Part shown: positions 34,601-44,144 of the stretch, in pieces | Position numbering within the stretch: position 1 is the stretch's first letter | Layout: the number at the start of each line of letters is the position of its first letter | Assembly: GCF_041261205.1 (NCBI RefSeq) | Contig: NZ_JBGCCH010000020.1 | Span: 1-64,000, forward strand | Direction of reading: 5' to 3' | DNA length: 64,000 nt | From: Catenulispora sp. MAP5-51 | GTDB lineage: Bacteria > Actinomycetota > Actinomycetes > Streptomycetales > Catenulisporaceae | Made by a program: the position numbers and the translations under genes | Notes under the pieces: model-generated | What the model saw: the letters and a program-made list of their open reading frames with translations, nothing else | Told to the model about the DNA's origin: nothing | Databases searched by the model: none

Positions 34601-36577
34601 TCAGTTCACGTTCAACGTGACGTCGTCGAGGACGAAGTCGGTGGTCCCGAAGTCGGCGTCGGTCTCGGTGCCGGTGAACTTCAGCGTGACCTTCTGCCCG
34701 ATGAACTGGTTCAGCGAGAAGGTCTCCTGGTCGTACTGGTTGTCGGCGTCCAGGTTGCTGAAGTCGTGCAGCGTTGCCAGGACGGTCCCGGACGGGTTGA
34801 GCACCTGCACCGCGAGCGTGTCGTCGGCTTTGGTCGTGGTGTACTCGGCCGTGTCGATGTGCCGCCAGAAGGAGAACGTCGCGCTCTTGCAGCCTGCCGG
34901 GATGCTGACGGTCTGCGCCAGGGTGTCCGTGGCCGCGTAGCCGTAGCCGTCCAGCCAGGCCAGGTACGAACCGGAGTGGGCGGGCTCGCCGTAAGACGAC
35001 GGGACGATCGCCCCGGTGGTGCCGGTCCAGGGGGCGGAGCCGTTCTCGAAGCCGCCGTTGGCGATGAGCTGCGCGGCGGTGCAACCGCCGCCCCCGCCGG
35101 AGGCGGTCACGGTCCAGGAGAACGCGGTCGAGCCCGAGGCACCGGTGCCGTCGGTGGCGGTGACCGTCGCGTTCGAGGTGCCCGCGCCGGTCGGGGTGCC
35201 GGAGATCAGACCGCTGGCGGAGTTGATCGACAGTCCGGACGGCAAACCGGTCGCGCTGTAGGCCAGCGTCTGGCCGGCCGCCGAGTCAGAGGCCTTGATC
35301 TGCAGCGAGGCCGCGGTGCCGACGGTACCGGTCTGGTTGCCGGGGTTGGTCACGGTGACCGTGTCGCCCTGGCCGCCGCCGTGGTTGAGGATCTGGTGGC
35401 TGATGGCGCAGGCGTTGGTGTCGTTGGACCACGAGGCCTGCTCGGCGAAGGTGCCGAAGGAACCGAACGAGACGTTCGCGGCCCCGCCGGTCTGGCCCGG
35501 CTGGATCCACGCGCACTCGTCGGAGTTCTCGTACCCCTTCGTGCCGCCGGTGGTGCCGGGGTTGGCCCAGCCGCTGACCGGGTCGACATCCGACATCATC
35601 TCGTGCCACTCGTGGCCGAGGGTCATCGTGTAGCCGTCGAGCGCCCCGGACGACGTGCCGTTGACGAAGCCCACACCGCAGGTCGCGCCCATGTCCGTGT
35701 TGTACGGCTGGTTGGAGAAGGCGATGTTGCCGTACGGGGTGGAGGCCGCGCCGCCGGACAGGCTGCTGTCGGCGGTGAAGGTGTGCCAGGCACAGTAGCC
35801 CTGGGGGTACGGGGCCTCGTAGTTGTCCGGGTCGGTGCCGTGTGCGGACAGGATCACGTAGTAGGCGTTGCGGTTGGAGGCCGCGGTGGTGTTGCCGAAG
35901 TGGGCCGCCGCGGTGGTCGCCTCCTGGGCCAGGGCGTTGCCGTTCGGCTGGCTCGGCTCCGCCGCCGAGTTGTCGTTCCAGACGCCGGCCAGCACGCCGC
36001 CGCTCTGATAGGGGACGAACTGTGAGGCCGGCAGGGTGGACGGGCAGCTGTTCGCACCGACGGAGACGCCCGCACCGTCACACCACTGTGTCAGGTCCGC
36101 TGACCAGGTCTCGTTGTTGGTGCCGATGCCCTTGAACATCTGCTGCGCGGCCGACGCAGTGCCGCTCGGGTCGCCGGTGAACTTGGCGTCGCCGCTGGCA
36201 TCAGTGCTCTGTGTCCCCCACTGGGAGCCGTAGAAGACCAGGTAGACCTTGGTCTTGGCGCCGCTCATCACGCCGATGCCGTTGGTCCCGCCGCCGAACG
36301 CCAGCGTGTTCGCGCTGGTCGCGGCTGAAGTGGTGGCCGCAGTGGTGGCGGCGTCAGGGTGGGCGGCGAGGAAGGACCGGATGTGCGCCTGCTGGGCGAC
36401 GGTCGGCATCGCGCCGTGGTGCGTCTGGAAGTACGCGACGATCGGATCGGTCGCACTTGATGAGTGCTGCGACGTCGAGGCGTTCGCCGTGGTGGCCGAC
36501 AGTGCGCAGGCTGTCAGGCCTATCACCGCTGTCGCTGCCGCGCCGAAGCGGCGTACCGAGGTACGTTTCGGAGACAC
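34601..36577 (-). CDS. Secreted metalloprotease-like protein with Ig-like domain
   Basis: The product is 658 aa. It has a signal peptide (about residues 1-33, ending TTANA). The central domain (about residues 80-400) has LGHEWHEMMSDVDP near residue 322, a His-Glu-x-x-Glu...Asp-x-x pattern like that of some secreted zinc proteases but without the HExxH form. An Ig/cadherin-like domain follows (LQIKASDSAAGQTLAYSATGLPSGLSIN). The C-terminal beta-sandwich is typical of galactose-binding or carbohydrate-binding modules (LIANGGFENGSAPW to the end). GTG 36577 has GAAGGGA upstream; a longer frame to 36628 exists. Likely an exported hydrolase acting on protein or polymer; activity is inferred. Confidence 0.8.
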   Translation of the reverse strand: MSPKRTSVRRFGAAATAVIGLTACALSATTANASTSQHSSSATDPIVAYFQTHHGAMPTVAQQAHIRSFLAAHPDAATTAATTSAATSANTLAFGGGTNGIGVMSGAKTKVYLVFYGSQWGTQSTDASGDAKFTGDPSGTASAAQQMFKGIGTNNETWSADLTQWCDGAGVSVGANSCPSTLPASQFVPYQSGGVLAGVWNDNSAAEPSQPNGNALAQEATTAAAHFGNTTAASNRNAYYVILSAHGTDPDNYEAPYPQGYCAWHTFTADSSLSGGAASTPYGNIAFSNQPYNTDMGATCGVGFVNGTSSGALDGYTMTLGHEWHEMMSDVDPVSGWANPGTTGGTKGYENSDECAWIQPGQTGGAANVSFGSFGTFAEQASWSNDTNACAISHQILNHGGGQGDTVTVTNPGNQTGTVGTAASLQIKASDSAAGQTLAYSATGLPSGLSINSASGLISGTPTGAGTSNATVTATDGTGASGSTAFSWTVTASGGGGGCTAAQLIANGGFENGSAPWTGTTGAIVPSSYGEPAHSGSYLAWLDGYGYAATDTLAQTVSIPAGCKSATFSFWRHIDTAEYTTTKADDTLAVQVLNPSGTVLATLHDFSNLDADNQYDQETFSLNQFIGQKVTLKFTGTETDADFGTTDFVLDDVTLNVN

Positions 36578-36796
36578 GTGCCATCCCTTCAAAGGGTGTG
36601 TGGCGCACGGAATCCGGGCAGGGGTCATCGCCTGCGGGACCGTCCGCAGTGGCAGCCGTCTGCCCGCCGTGCAGTGGGGTGGTGGGCGCGCGAAGCCGCA
36701 GGGGGTGGAGCGGTTTACGCGCGATGCGTGGAGCGTGTAGCGAGAACCTACTCGCGGCTCGGTGGCAGGCTCAATAAATTGCTAAATGTTAAGGCC

Positions 36797-37918
36797 CTAG
36801 TCGGTGGAATCGGTTGCGCTCCACTGCCACTGCACGCCCAGACGGCAGGGGCCGAGGTCCAGGGCCACGGTCGAGGCGACACCGAATTCGTCCACGTTCA
36901 GCAGGCGTTCGGTGAAGTCCTCGGAGTCGACGGACGGCGCGGAGATCTGCACGCAGCGGACTGGCAGCGTCGCGCTCGTGAACTCGACTTCGAGCACGTA
37001 CTCGCGGATCGGGTGAGGGATCCTGCGTTCCCATCGGGTGTCTGGGGTGAACGGGGCCGACATGTCCACGCGGTGTTCCATCACCAGGTATTCGCCCTGC
37101 CGTAGGGGATGCCCGAACGCCAGCTCCGCGACGACCAGCCCCGCTGTGTGGTCGGTGACGACCCGCCCCAACGAGCAGCCGCGGAGCGGCACAACCAACG
37201 GGGTGTTGTCCCCATCGGCGTTGTAAACGGCGAGCATATGGTCCGGGCCGTCGGCCGTGGCGCGCAGAACTCGGCGGTTCCACAGGGAACGCAGGAAGCC
37301 GTCCGGCCCGACTGTCACGCGGTCATGGGATGACAGCCCGATCAGCGCCTGACCCCAGATGGTGTCGAACTTCCGTAGCGCCTCGATGACGGCGCTCTTG
37401 TCGTGATAGATGGCGGCCAGGTCGATCGGATCGCCAGTGGACCTGCGGCCGCGCGGTCGCGGCGGCTCCAGGAGTACGGCGAGTGTCCTGGGCACCAGGC
37501 CGAGGATGTCCTCCAGCCGGGCAAGCGCGATCAACGAGGCGTCGCGCTCGGGCTGGCTTCGTCCGGACTGCCAGTGGCTGAGCGTGGCCAAGCTGACCGG
37601 CGTCCCCGATACCGCCAGCTTGGCCTGGATCCGTTCCAGGCTCAGGCCGCGCGCCCGGATCGCGGCCCTCAGCGCCTTGTGGAAGGGGCCCACGGCCAGC
37701 AGCGCTTCGAGGTCGGCGGGTTCGGCCTGTCCGGCGACCTGGTCCAACTCGGTGCCTCCGCTCGGTGGGGTGCCCCAGGATAGACCCGAATCGGCATCAA
37801 GGGCGATATGCATCGTGGATTCCGCTTCGGCAAGTGGTGGACCGAAGTGGTTGTCCAGGTGGTCCGTCCACCGGGGCGCAGCGGGCGGTGGCGAGTTGCG
37901 GTCCGGCTCGCCGATCAT
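36797..37918 (-). CDS. XRE-type helix-turn-helix regulator
   Basis: The product is 373 aa. A helix-turn-helix domain lies near residues 80-135: LRAAIRARGLSLERIQAKLAV, LATLSHWQSGRSQPER. The rest (about residues 165-370) is a C-terminal domain of unknown function with many beta strands (VVPLRGCSLGRVVTDHTAGLVVAELAFGH). It is transcribed towards the secreted protease-like gene, 219 nt away, and could regulate it. The product has no signal or membrane segment. Confidence 0.8.
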   Translation of the reverse strand: MIGEPDRNSPPPAAPRWTDHLDNHFGPPLAEAESTMHIALDADSGLSWGTPPSGGTELDQVAGQAEPADLEALLAVGPFHKALRAAIRARGLSLERIQAKLAVSGTPVSLATLSHWQSGRSQPERDASLIALARLEDILGLVPRTLAVLLEPPRPRGRRSTGDPIDLAAIYHDKSAVIEALRKFDTIWGQALIGLSSHDRVTVGPDGFLRSLWNRRVLRATADGPDHMLAVYNADGDNTPLVVPLRGCSLGRVVTDHTAGLVVAELAFGHPLRQGEYLVMEHRVDMSAPFTPDTRWERRIPHPIREYVLEVEFTSATLPVRCVQISAPSVDSEDFTERLLNVDEFGVASTVALDLGPCRLGVQWQWSATDSTD

Positions 37919-38327
37919 GTGCCCAATGTTCCTGGACGATGGGAATGCGGTAGAGCTGCCACTGCCAGGGCTGACCCGGGATCGGGTTCAGCCCGCGCGC
38001 TGGACGTTGCAGCAAACGCAGGGTACGTGCTTTGCTTTCTAGCGCCTCGGCGTCGCCGATATGGCAAATACTGTGCCCGTGCCACATCTTCAGGCCTCGT
38101 CCCGGCGGCAGGCGCACAGCAGTCCGCCGCTGAGACACTTCAGGCATTCGGCCTGTACTAGCCCCTTACCGCGACCACCGCGACCACTCGCCGATGCGGA
38201 TTGCCTCGTCAGCCGGCCGCTACGAGACACAGGCTGCCTTCACGCCAACGTCGGTGATCGCGTGCGGAGATTCTGGGCCACGGGTACGTTGATGTGGATC
38301 CCGCTGTCGACTTGTCAGAGGTAGGTC
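37919..38327. other. Divergent intergenic region
   Basis: It separates the XRE regulator from the hydrolase at 38328. No coding sequence is supported. It should contain both promoters. A GAGGTAGG ribosome binding site lies just before 38328. I saw no strong hairpin. Confidence 0.4.
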
Positions 38328-39119
38328 ATGGAGCCGAGGGTTCTGACCAACGAGGTGAAGGGTGAGGGGTCCCCGCTGGTCCTGCTGCCAGGCGGCCTCA
38401 CAGGATGGGTGTCATGGGCGTCCTACGCCGACTCGCTGGCGTCGAGGTGGCAGACCGTTCGCGTCCAGCCGATCCACAACGAGCTCGGTTCGGCCGGTGA
38501 GCGCGGCGACGCCGGGTACACCGCGGCTATCGAGCGCGACTCGCTGCTCATGACCTTGGATGACCTCGGGATTGGAACTGCCGACTTCGTGGGATGGTCC
38601 GGTGGCGGGCGCGCACTCATCGAGTTCGCGTTGGCGTATCCCGAGCGGGTGAGGACGCTGACGCTCGTGGAACCTGCGGCCTACTGGATCCTCGACGGGC
38701 TTGGTGAGCCCGATCCCGAGGTTGCTCATCTCAACCGCTTCTTTCACGGGCTGGCCGGCCAAGACGTGAGTGAAGACGACTTGGCCGAATTCTGTCAGCT
38801 CGCCGGACTCGCCTCCTCAGCAGACAAGGCCCGGGACAATGCCCACTGGGCGAGCTGGGTTCCGCACCGGATGGCCTTGTCCTGGGGCTCGGAACAGGCC
38901 GACCGCCCGGAGCGGGGTGTCGATGACCTGGCGGGCGTCTCGTGCCCGGTCCTGCTGGTCCACGGGAACCTGACCGCCGACTGGCTCAAGCGGGTCGTCG
39001 CCGTCCTCGATGAGCGGTTGCCCGACACCCGAGTCCTCGAACTGCCTGGCGATCACGCATGTCATCTCGAGAACCCGGACGCGTTTCCCGCCGAGCTGGA
39101 GCGGCACCTGGCCCGGTGA
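38328..39119 (+). CDS. Alpha/beta hydrolase
   Basis: The product is 263 aa, cytoplasmic. Oxyanion region LVLLPGGLTGWVSW, nucleophile elbow FVGWSGGGRALIEFA (Ser in GWSGG), Asp near LLVHGNLTADWL, and C-terminal His in PGDHACHLENPDAF. It differs from the other hydrolases of this window in elbow and length and is closer to the MhpC/proline-iminopeptidase-like group. The ATG follows GAGGTAGG. Substrate unknown. Confidence 0.85.
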   Translation: MEPRVLTNEVKGEGSPLVLLPGGLTGWVSWASYADSLASRWQTVRVQPIHNELGSAGERGDAGYTAAIERDSLLMTLDDLGIGTADFVGWSGGGRALIEFALAYPERVRTLTLVEPAAYWILDGLGEPDPEVAHLNRFFHGLAGQDVSEDDLAEFCQLAGLASSADKARDNAHWASWVPHRMALSWGSEQADRPERGVDDLAGVSCPVLLVHGNLTADWLKRVVAVLDERLPDTRVLELPGDHACHLENPDAFPAELERHLAR

Positions 39120-39541
39120 GCAATCGGACTGATGCGAGACTCGCTTGTGTAGCGGGCGTGGACGAAGCAGTTCCCTGCGGTGTCGGATTTGCCGGTGTCG
39201 TAGGCCATCCAGCGGGTGAGCAGCGTGAACTCGGCTGCGGCGGCGAACTGGGCGTGACCGACTGCATCGCTGAAGGTGCCGGTGGAGGCGCCGCTGGCAG
39301 GCGATGACGACTGAGGGAATCCCGTGCGTCGTGATCTCGCTGATCGTCAGTTCCCGGGAGGGCGGGCTGTCGGGCGCGCAGATGCTGCACATCCGTGTGT
39401 GGCACGACAAAACTCGGCGCCGTCGCCCGCGGCCCGCGACGACATCTCGTTCGTCGGAGGTGACGCGCGGGACAGAACGACGGCCGGTCTCCACTGAGAC
39501 GGACCGCCGGAGTGGCTGGGAACTGACGGAGGATCGACGCC
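39120..39541. other. Gene-poor stretch with possible decayed remnant
   Basis: No complete gene is visible. One minus-strand frame (about 39100-39300) reads protein-like (FAAAAEFTLLTRWMAYDTG) but has no start and does not match a family I know. It may be a fragment of a lost gene. Confidence 0.35.
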
Positions 39542-39712
39542 ATGCTCAAGCTCCGAGTCAGCCCGGACGGCCTGGTCCGGGCCGGTTTTCTGCTGGCCGA
39601 ACAGAGCCAGCCGTTCACGGCCGCCTTTGCCACGTCCGGGCCGTACGACCTCTCGCTGCATGTGTGGCTTCCCGACCTGGCCGGTCGGCGCGCGCACGGC
39701 GGTCGGGTCTGA
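39542..39712 (+). CDS. Small hypothetical protein, 56 aa
   Basis: A short frame starting LKLRVSPDGLVRAGFLLAEQ, with GGAGG about eight bases before the ATG. The composition is balanced and not typical of a random high-GC frame, but no family is recognised. It may be the 5' piece of a longer, lost gene. Confidence 0.35.
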   Translation: MLKLRVSPDGLVRAGFLLAEQSQPFTAAFATSGPYDLSLHVWLPDLAGRRAHGGRV

Positions 39713-39861
39713 CGCCACCCGAAACAGATCCGTTAGCACTCTACGTCCCGTTGCGCCGCGGCGCCGCTTGGCCGGTTCGGTGTCCCCTCCGGCGTGCGGT
39801 CGGCGGGCGATCGTACGAGGGTGAAGGTATTCGCTTTTCAAGCGCGGGAGGAGCGCCGGTC

Positions 39862-40478
39862 ATGGACATGAAGCTGGAAGTGGTGGTGATACCGGTCGCG
39901 GACGTGGAGCGGGCTAAGGACTTCTACACGGTCTGGGCTGGCGGCTGGATGCGGATGTCCCCACGGGCGAGGATTTCCGCGTGGTACAGGTGACCCCGCC
40001 TGGTTCTCCGGCCTCGGTCATCTTCGGCACGAGCGTCACCGCGCAGGCTCCGGGCACGGCGCAGGGACTGCACTTGATCGTCGACGACATCCAGGCCGCG
40101 CACGACGAGCTCAAGAGCGCCGGCGCTGAGCCGAGCGAGGTGTTCCACGATGCCGGCGGCGTATTCCACCACGGCGGGACAGACGCTCGGGTGCCGGGTC
40201 CGGACCCGCAGCGTGGCAGCTACGGTTCGTTCCTCTCATTCAGCGACCCGGACGGGAACGGTTGGGTGCTCCAGGAGATCACCACCCGGCTGCCGGGACG
40301 GCTCGATCCGTCGGTCACGGCCTTCTCCTCGGCCTCGGACCTCGCCGGCGCGCTGCGCCGCGCGGCGGCCGCGCATGGCGAACACGAGAAGCGAACTGGC
40401 ACCGAGGACCCGGACTGGCCGGACTGGTACGCCCGCTACTTGGTCGGCGAACAGGCTGGGACCGAGTTGCCGACGTAG
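39862..40478 (+). pseudogene. VOC (glyoxalase-fold) protein, frameshifted
   Basis: Two frames together make one VOC protein of ~205 aa. Frame 1 begins MDMKLEVVVIPVADVERAKDFYT; the expected continuation GLGWRLDADVPTGEDFRVVQVTPPG is read only after a one-base slip at about 39938, where a G run reads ACGGTC and an extra G would restore the frame. Frame 2 carries LHLIVDDIQAAHDELKSAGAEP and SFSDPDGNGWVLQEITTR, the second half of the fold with a metal-site Glu. The total (617 nt) becomes a multiple of three with one base added. It has a good ribosome binding site (GGGAGGAG). It is a recent mutation or a sequencing error. Confidence 0.8.
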
Positions 40479-40611
40479 GTGTCGTTGAACCCGTAGCGCT
40501 GCGCCGCGCTTGCCGGAGCGATCGTCGGGGCGCAGGAATCTGGAGGTGGTGCATGAACGGCACCGACGGTGTGATCGCGGCGGGCGGCGGTTCGCTCGGA
40601 CCACGGCTGCG

Positions 40612-42957
40612 ATGAACCTGCGAGTCTGGCTGAAACAGCGCGATCCCGGCTTCATCGCGTTGAGGCGGGCCGCGAGGGCCGCGGTGGTCATGCCAGCCGT
40701 GTTCGCGGTGGCCGACAGGGTGATCAGCAATCCGGTTCTCGCGACCTTCGCAGCGTTCGGGTCGTTCGCCACCTTGTCGTTCGTCGACTTCACCGGCACG
40801 ATGCGCGAGCGGCTGGCCTCGCAGACCGGGCTGGTGGCCGTGGGGGCGCTTCTCGTGGTGGTGGGCACACTGGCGTCGCGGCACATCTGGCTCGCCGTGC
40901 CTGTGACCTTCGTGATCGGGTTCGCGGTGTTCTTCGCCGGGGCTGTCAGTTCGGCGCTGGCGTCCGCGACGAACGCACTGCTGCTCAGTTTCGTCCTGGC
41001 GGTCACGCTGCCTGGATCGCCGAGCACGGTATCCGACCGGGTGCTCGGGTGGCTTCTGGCCGGGGCCGCGTCACTGGTCGCGATCGTCCTGCTGTGGCCC
41101 GCCCCGACCCGCGAGCCGCTACGGTCGCCGGCTGCTGAGGCCTGCCGTCTGACTGCGCAGCGGTTGAGGGCCGAGACTGGTTGCGTACGAAGCGGTTTCG
41201 ACCCGCGCGCCCTTCAAGCCGAGCGCTCCGTCGCCGACGAGGCGGGCAAAGCCGTCGCCGCACTGCGGAGCGCTTTCTTCCGCACGCCATACCGTCCCAC
41301 CGGCCTGACCGCGTCGGCACGTATCCTAGTGCGTCTTGTCGACCAGATCATCCGGCTGGAGTCGATACTGGAGCGGATGCCCTTCGAGGCGGGGCAGGGA
41401 CTGGCCGATGAAGTGGTCACCCGCGTGAAGCTCGCGGCGGCGGAAGTACTCGATTGCGTGGCCGATGTCCTGCAGACCGGCTCCGCCGCGGCACCCCGGC
41501 TGGGCACAGGTCTGGACCGGTTGCGCAACGCACGCGCGGACATGGAGAAGTTGACCACCGAAGGGCTGCCAGTCCGACACTCTGCCGCGGTGCTCGCCGC
41601 CCAGGCCGGTGCGGGCCCCGCTCAGGCGGCCGCCGGCTTCGTCGACGATCTGCTGCCGAGCTTTCGGGCACAAGAGCTGACCTCCGCCGTCACCGCGATC
41701 GCGACGACAGCCGAGTCGGCGTTGGCTGATCTCACCCGTACCAACTGGCAGCGGTTGACCGGGCGGAGGAATCCGGACGCGGTGGGCTCGCCGCTCGCCT
41801 CCGCGCGGGAGCGTGCAGCGGCGCACGTCGAGGTCCATTCTGTGTGGCTGCGCAACAGCGTGCGCGGCGCAGCGGCGCTCGCCGTCGCCGTGCTGGTCGT
41901 TGAGGTCTCCGACGTGCAACATGCCTTCTGGGTGGTGCTCGGTGCACTGGCCGTGCTGCGGTCGAACGCGTTGACCACCGGGCAGAACGCGCTGCGCGCC
42001 GTCGCGGGCACGGCTGTCGGCATCGTCGTCGGCGGAGCGGTGGTGTATCTCCTGGGCTCGCAGATGTCGGTGCTGTGGCTGCTGCTGCCGATCGCCGTCT
42101 TCTTCGGCGGAATCGCTCCTTCCGTGATCTCCTTCGCCGCTGGTCAGGCCGGGTTCACCGCGACGGTGCTGATCCTCTACAACATCATTGAACCGGCCGG
42201 GTGGCAGATCGGGATCGTACGCGTCGAAGATGTGGTCATCGGCTGCGCCGTCGCCTTGTTGGTGGGGTTGCTGTTCTGGCCGCGCGGTGCCGCCAGCGCT
42301 TTGTCCCGGTCCTTGTCGGAGGCACTGTTCGACAGCGCTCGCTACCTCGGCAAAGCCGTGGACTACGGAGTGAGCCGCTGCGACCGCGTCCCGGTTCCGT
42401 TGTCGCTGCCGGCAGGTGAGGCGCGTCGCGCGGCTGCGTCGTCCAGGCGCCTGGACGACGCGTTCCGCAACTACCTCGCGGAGCGGGGCGCCAAGCATCT
42501 TCCGCTGGCTGACCTCACGACCCTGCTCAACGTGGTCGCGGAACTGCGGCTGACCGCGGATGCGGTGCTGGATCTGTGGAACGACGTCGGGCCCAGGGCG
42601 GACGGCGACCGGGCGCAGGCCAGGCAGGAGGTACGAGGCGCGGCGGACCGCATGACCGCGTGGTTCGCCGAGGCGGCCGACGCGCTGCTCGGGGCGGGGG
42701 AGCCGCCGCGGCCCGCCGGTCGGGACGATGCCTCGGGCACGCGGCTGGTCGCCGCGCTCGGCCGGGATCTCGACGGTGACAACGAACGCGGCGCGGCAGC
42801 GGCGGTACGCATGATCTGGACCGCGCAGCACGTCGAGACGGCCCGCTGCTTGGAGGTCGGCGTGGCCGGACCGGTTGGGAAGGTCCATGCCACCGGTCGG
42901 GCACGCCGCGGTGGACCACGCTTGCTGCGCACATCCGTAGAACCGGCGTCCGCGTGA
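40612..42957 (+). CDS. FUSC/aromatic-acid-exporter family membrane protein
   Basis: The product is 781 aa. There are two membrane blocks of five to six helices: residues ~15-165 (AVVMPAVFAVADRVISNPVLATFAAFGSFATLSF to AIVLLWPAP) and ~405-560 (RGAAALAVAVLVVEVSDVQHAFWVVLGALAVL to GLLFWPRG). Each is followed by a soluble helical part, as in FUSC/YccC proteins. The segment with FWVVLGALAVLRSNALTTG in the second block is the family signature. The role is probably export of aromatic acids or similar compounds. ATG 40612 is chosen at the first Met of the family-like sequence; a longer frame starts at 40510. Confidence 0.85.
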   Translation: MNLRVWLKQRDPGFIALRRAARAAVVMPAVFAVADRVISNPVLATFAAFGSFATLSFVDFTGTMRERLASQTGLVAVGALLVVVGTLASRHIWLAVPVTFVIGFAVFFAGAVSSALASATNALLLSFVLAVTLPGSPSTVSDRVLGWLLAGAASLVAIVLLWPAPTREPLRSPAAEACRLTAQRLRAETGCVRSGFDPRALQAERSVADEAGKAVAALRSAFFRTPYRPTGLTASARILVRLVDQIIRLESILERMPFEAGQGLADEVVTRVKLAAAEVLDCVADVLQTGSAAAPRLGTGLDRLRNARADMEKLTTEGLPVRHSAAVLAAQAGAGPAQAAAGFVDDLLPSFRAQELTSAVTAIATTAESALADLTRTNWQRLTGRRNPDAVGSPLASARERAAAHVEVHSVWLRNSVRGAAALAVAVLVVEVSDVQHAFWVVLGALAVLRSNALTTGQNALRAVAGTAVGIVVGGAVVYLLGSQMSVLWLLLPIAVFFGGIAPSVISFAAGQAGFTATVLILYNIIEPAGWQIGIVRVEDVVIGCAVALLVGLLFWPRGAASALSRSLSEALFDSARYLGKAVDYGVSRCDRVPVPLSLPAGEARRAAASSRRLDDAFRNYLAERGAKHLPLADLTTLLNVVAELRLTADAVLDLWNDVGPRADGDRAQARQEVRGAADRMTAWFAEAADALLGAGEPPRPAGRDDASGTRLVAALGRDLDGDNERGAAAAVRMIWTAQHVETARCLEVGVAGPVGKVHATGRARRGGPRLLRTSVEPASA

Positions 42958-42989
42958 TCAACGTCGGAACGGGTACTCGCGGCCCGGTG

Positions 42990-43748
42990 TCAGAAGGCGA
43001 ACTGCTGTCCGCCGTCGATGTCATAGGTCGCCCCGGTGAGTGCGGTGTTGGCCATGATGTGCACGGCGAGTGCGGCGACATCGGCGGGGCCGACGACCCG
43101 GCCGATCGGGAGGTTCTCCCGTAGTTCTTCTCGACGCTCGTCGAGCTTGTCCTTGAGCAGTGACGCCGAGAGTGGGGTGTCGACGAAACCCGCCGCGATG
43201 AGGTTGACGCGAACGGGCGCGAGCTCGAGCGCCAGCGCCGCGACGAACGGCGGAAGCGCGGCGGTGGCCGCGGGCACGATCCCGAGGCCGCGACGGACGC
43301 GCCGCCCTCCAGTTCCGCCCATCAGCAGCAGCGTGCCTCCTGGTCTCATCTTGCCGGCCGCGTTGCGCGCGATCTCGAGCCCGAGCACGACATGGTCGCT
43401 GAGGGCTTCGCGCACTTGGTCCGCATCCATCTCCAGCAGCGGCGTGTAACTGGGCCCGCCGGCCGTGACCAACACGTGGTCGACGGGATCGGGCAGGTCC
43501 CGGAAGAAACTCCGCAGAGCTGCGGCGTCGGTGGCGTCGAAGGCCGCGGTGCGTTGCACGCCGAGCTCTCGCGCAGCTCGCTCCAGTCGTTCGGGGTTGC
43601 GGCCGGTGATGACGACGTCGGCACCCTCGGCTCGGGCGCGTCGGGCCGTTTCCAGGCCGATACCCGCGCTTCCGCCTATCAGGACGACGGTCTGCCCGAG
43701 TAGTTCGGGTTCACGCCGAGCCGCGGTCGAGGTGTTCGGGGTGTTCAT
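42990..43748 (-). CDS. Short-chain dehydrogenase-like protein lacking YxxxK
   Basis: The product is 252 aa. The cofactor motif is VVLIGGSAGIGLETA (about residues 20-35) and the NAG-like motif is HVLVTAGGPSYTPL. The catalytic region should read Y-x-x-x-K but shows GIVPAATAALPPFVAAL, so both the Tyr and the Lys are missing. The Rossmann C-terminal part is conserved (APVRVNLIAAGFVDTPLSASLL, DVAALAVHIMANTALTGATYDIDGG). It may bind NAD(P)(H) without standard SDR chemistry. The ATG follows GGAGG. Convergent with FUSC. Confidence 0.85.
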   Translation of the reverse strand: MNTPNTSTAARREPELLGQTVVLIGGSAGIGLETARRARAEGADVVITGRNPERLERAARELGVQRTAAFDATDAAALRSFFRDLPDPVDHVLVTAGGPSYTPLLEMDADQVREALSDHVVLGLEIARNAAGKMRPGGTLLLMGGTGGRRVRRGLGIVPAATAALPPFVAALALELAPVRVNLIAAGFVDTPLSASLLKDKLDERREELRENLPIGRVVGPADVAALAVHIMANTALTGATYDIDGGQQFAF

Positions 43749-44144
43749 TCGTCCTCCTCGCGAGGCGGCCGTCGCGGTTGCGCGACCCGCGCCAGGCGGA
43801 GGCCTGAACGGCGGGGACATCAGCGAACCGGAGTCACTCGGCGGGCAGCGGCACAACTCCCTTTACGATCGAACGAGTAGCAAACCACCGCCTGCGCGCA
43901 TACGCCATCCAGGGCCCGGGCCGTTTCATCCCAAACATATTTCAGACGTGATCACACACGGCCTTGTGGTCACCGGGCGGGTTTTTCGTCAGCGTTGTAC
44001 TGTTGGTTGAAGCCTTGCATGATCGCATCTGGAGCATCTGCCAAGATACGTTCGCTCGCTCGTGATGCAGGTCCGGTCCGCTCATTTCCGGGTGCTTCGA
44101 GAATCCGGTACTGCCGACAGTCACAGAAAGCGAATCGTGGAGCA
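43749..44144. other. Divergent intergenic region
   Basis: It lies between the SDR-like gene and the enoyl-CoA hydratase and should hold both promoters. It is slightly less GC-rich around 43900-44060. No coding sequence or strong hairpin was seen. Confidence 0.4.

Noticed and set aside
34598-36025. 475-aa plus-strand frame opposite the secreted protein
   Set aside because: Val/Gly/Arg-rich shadow of the minus-strand gene; no motifs.
39100-39300. Minus-strand protein-like frame near 39.2 kb
   Set aside because: No start, unclear end and no family match; described only as possible remnant.
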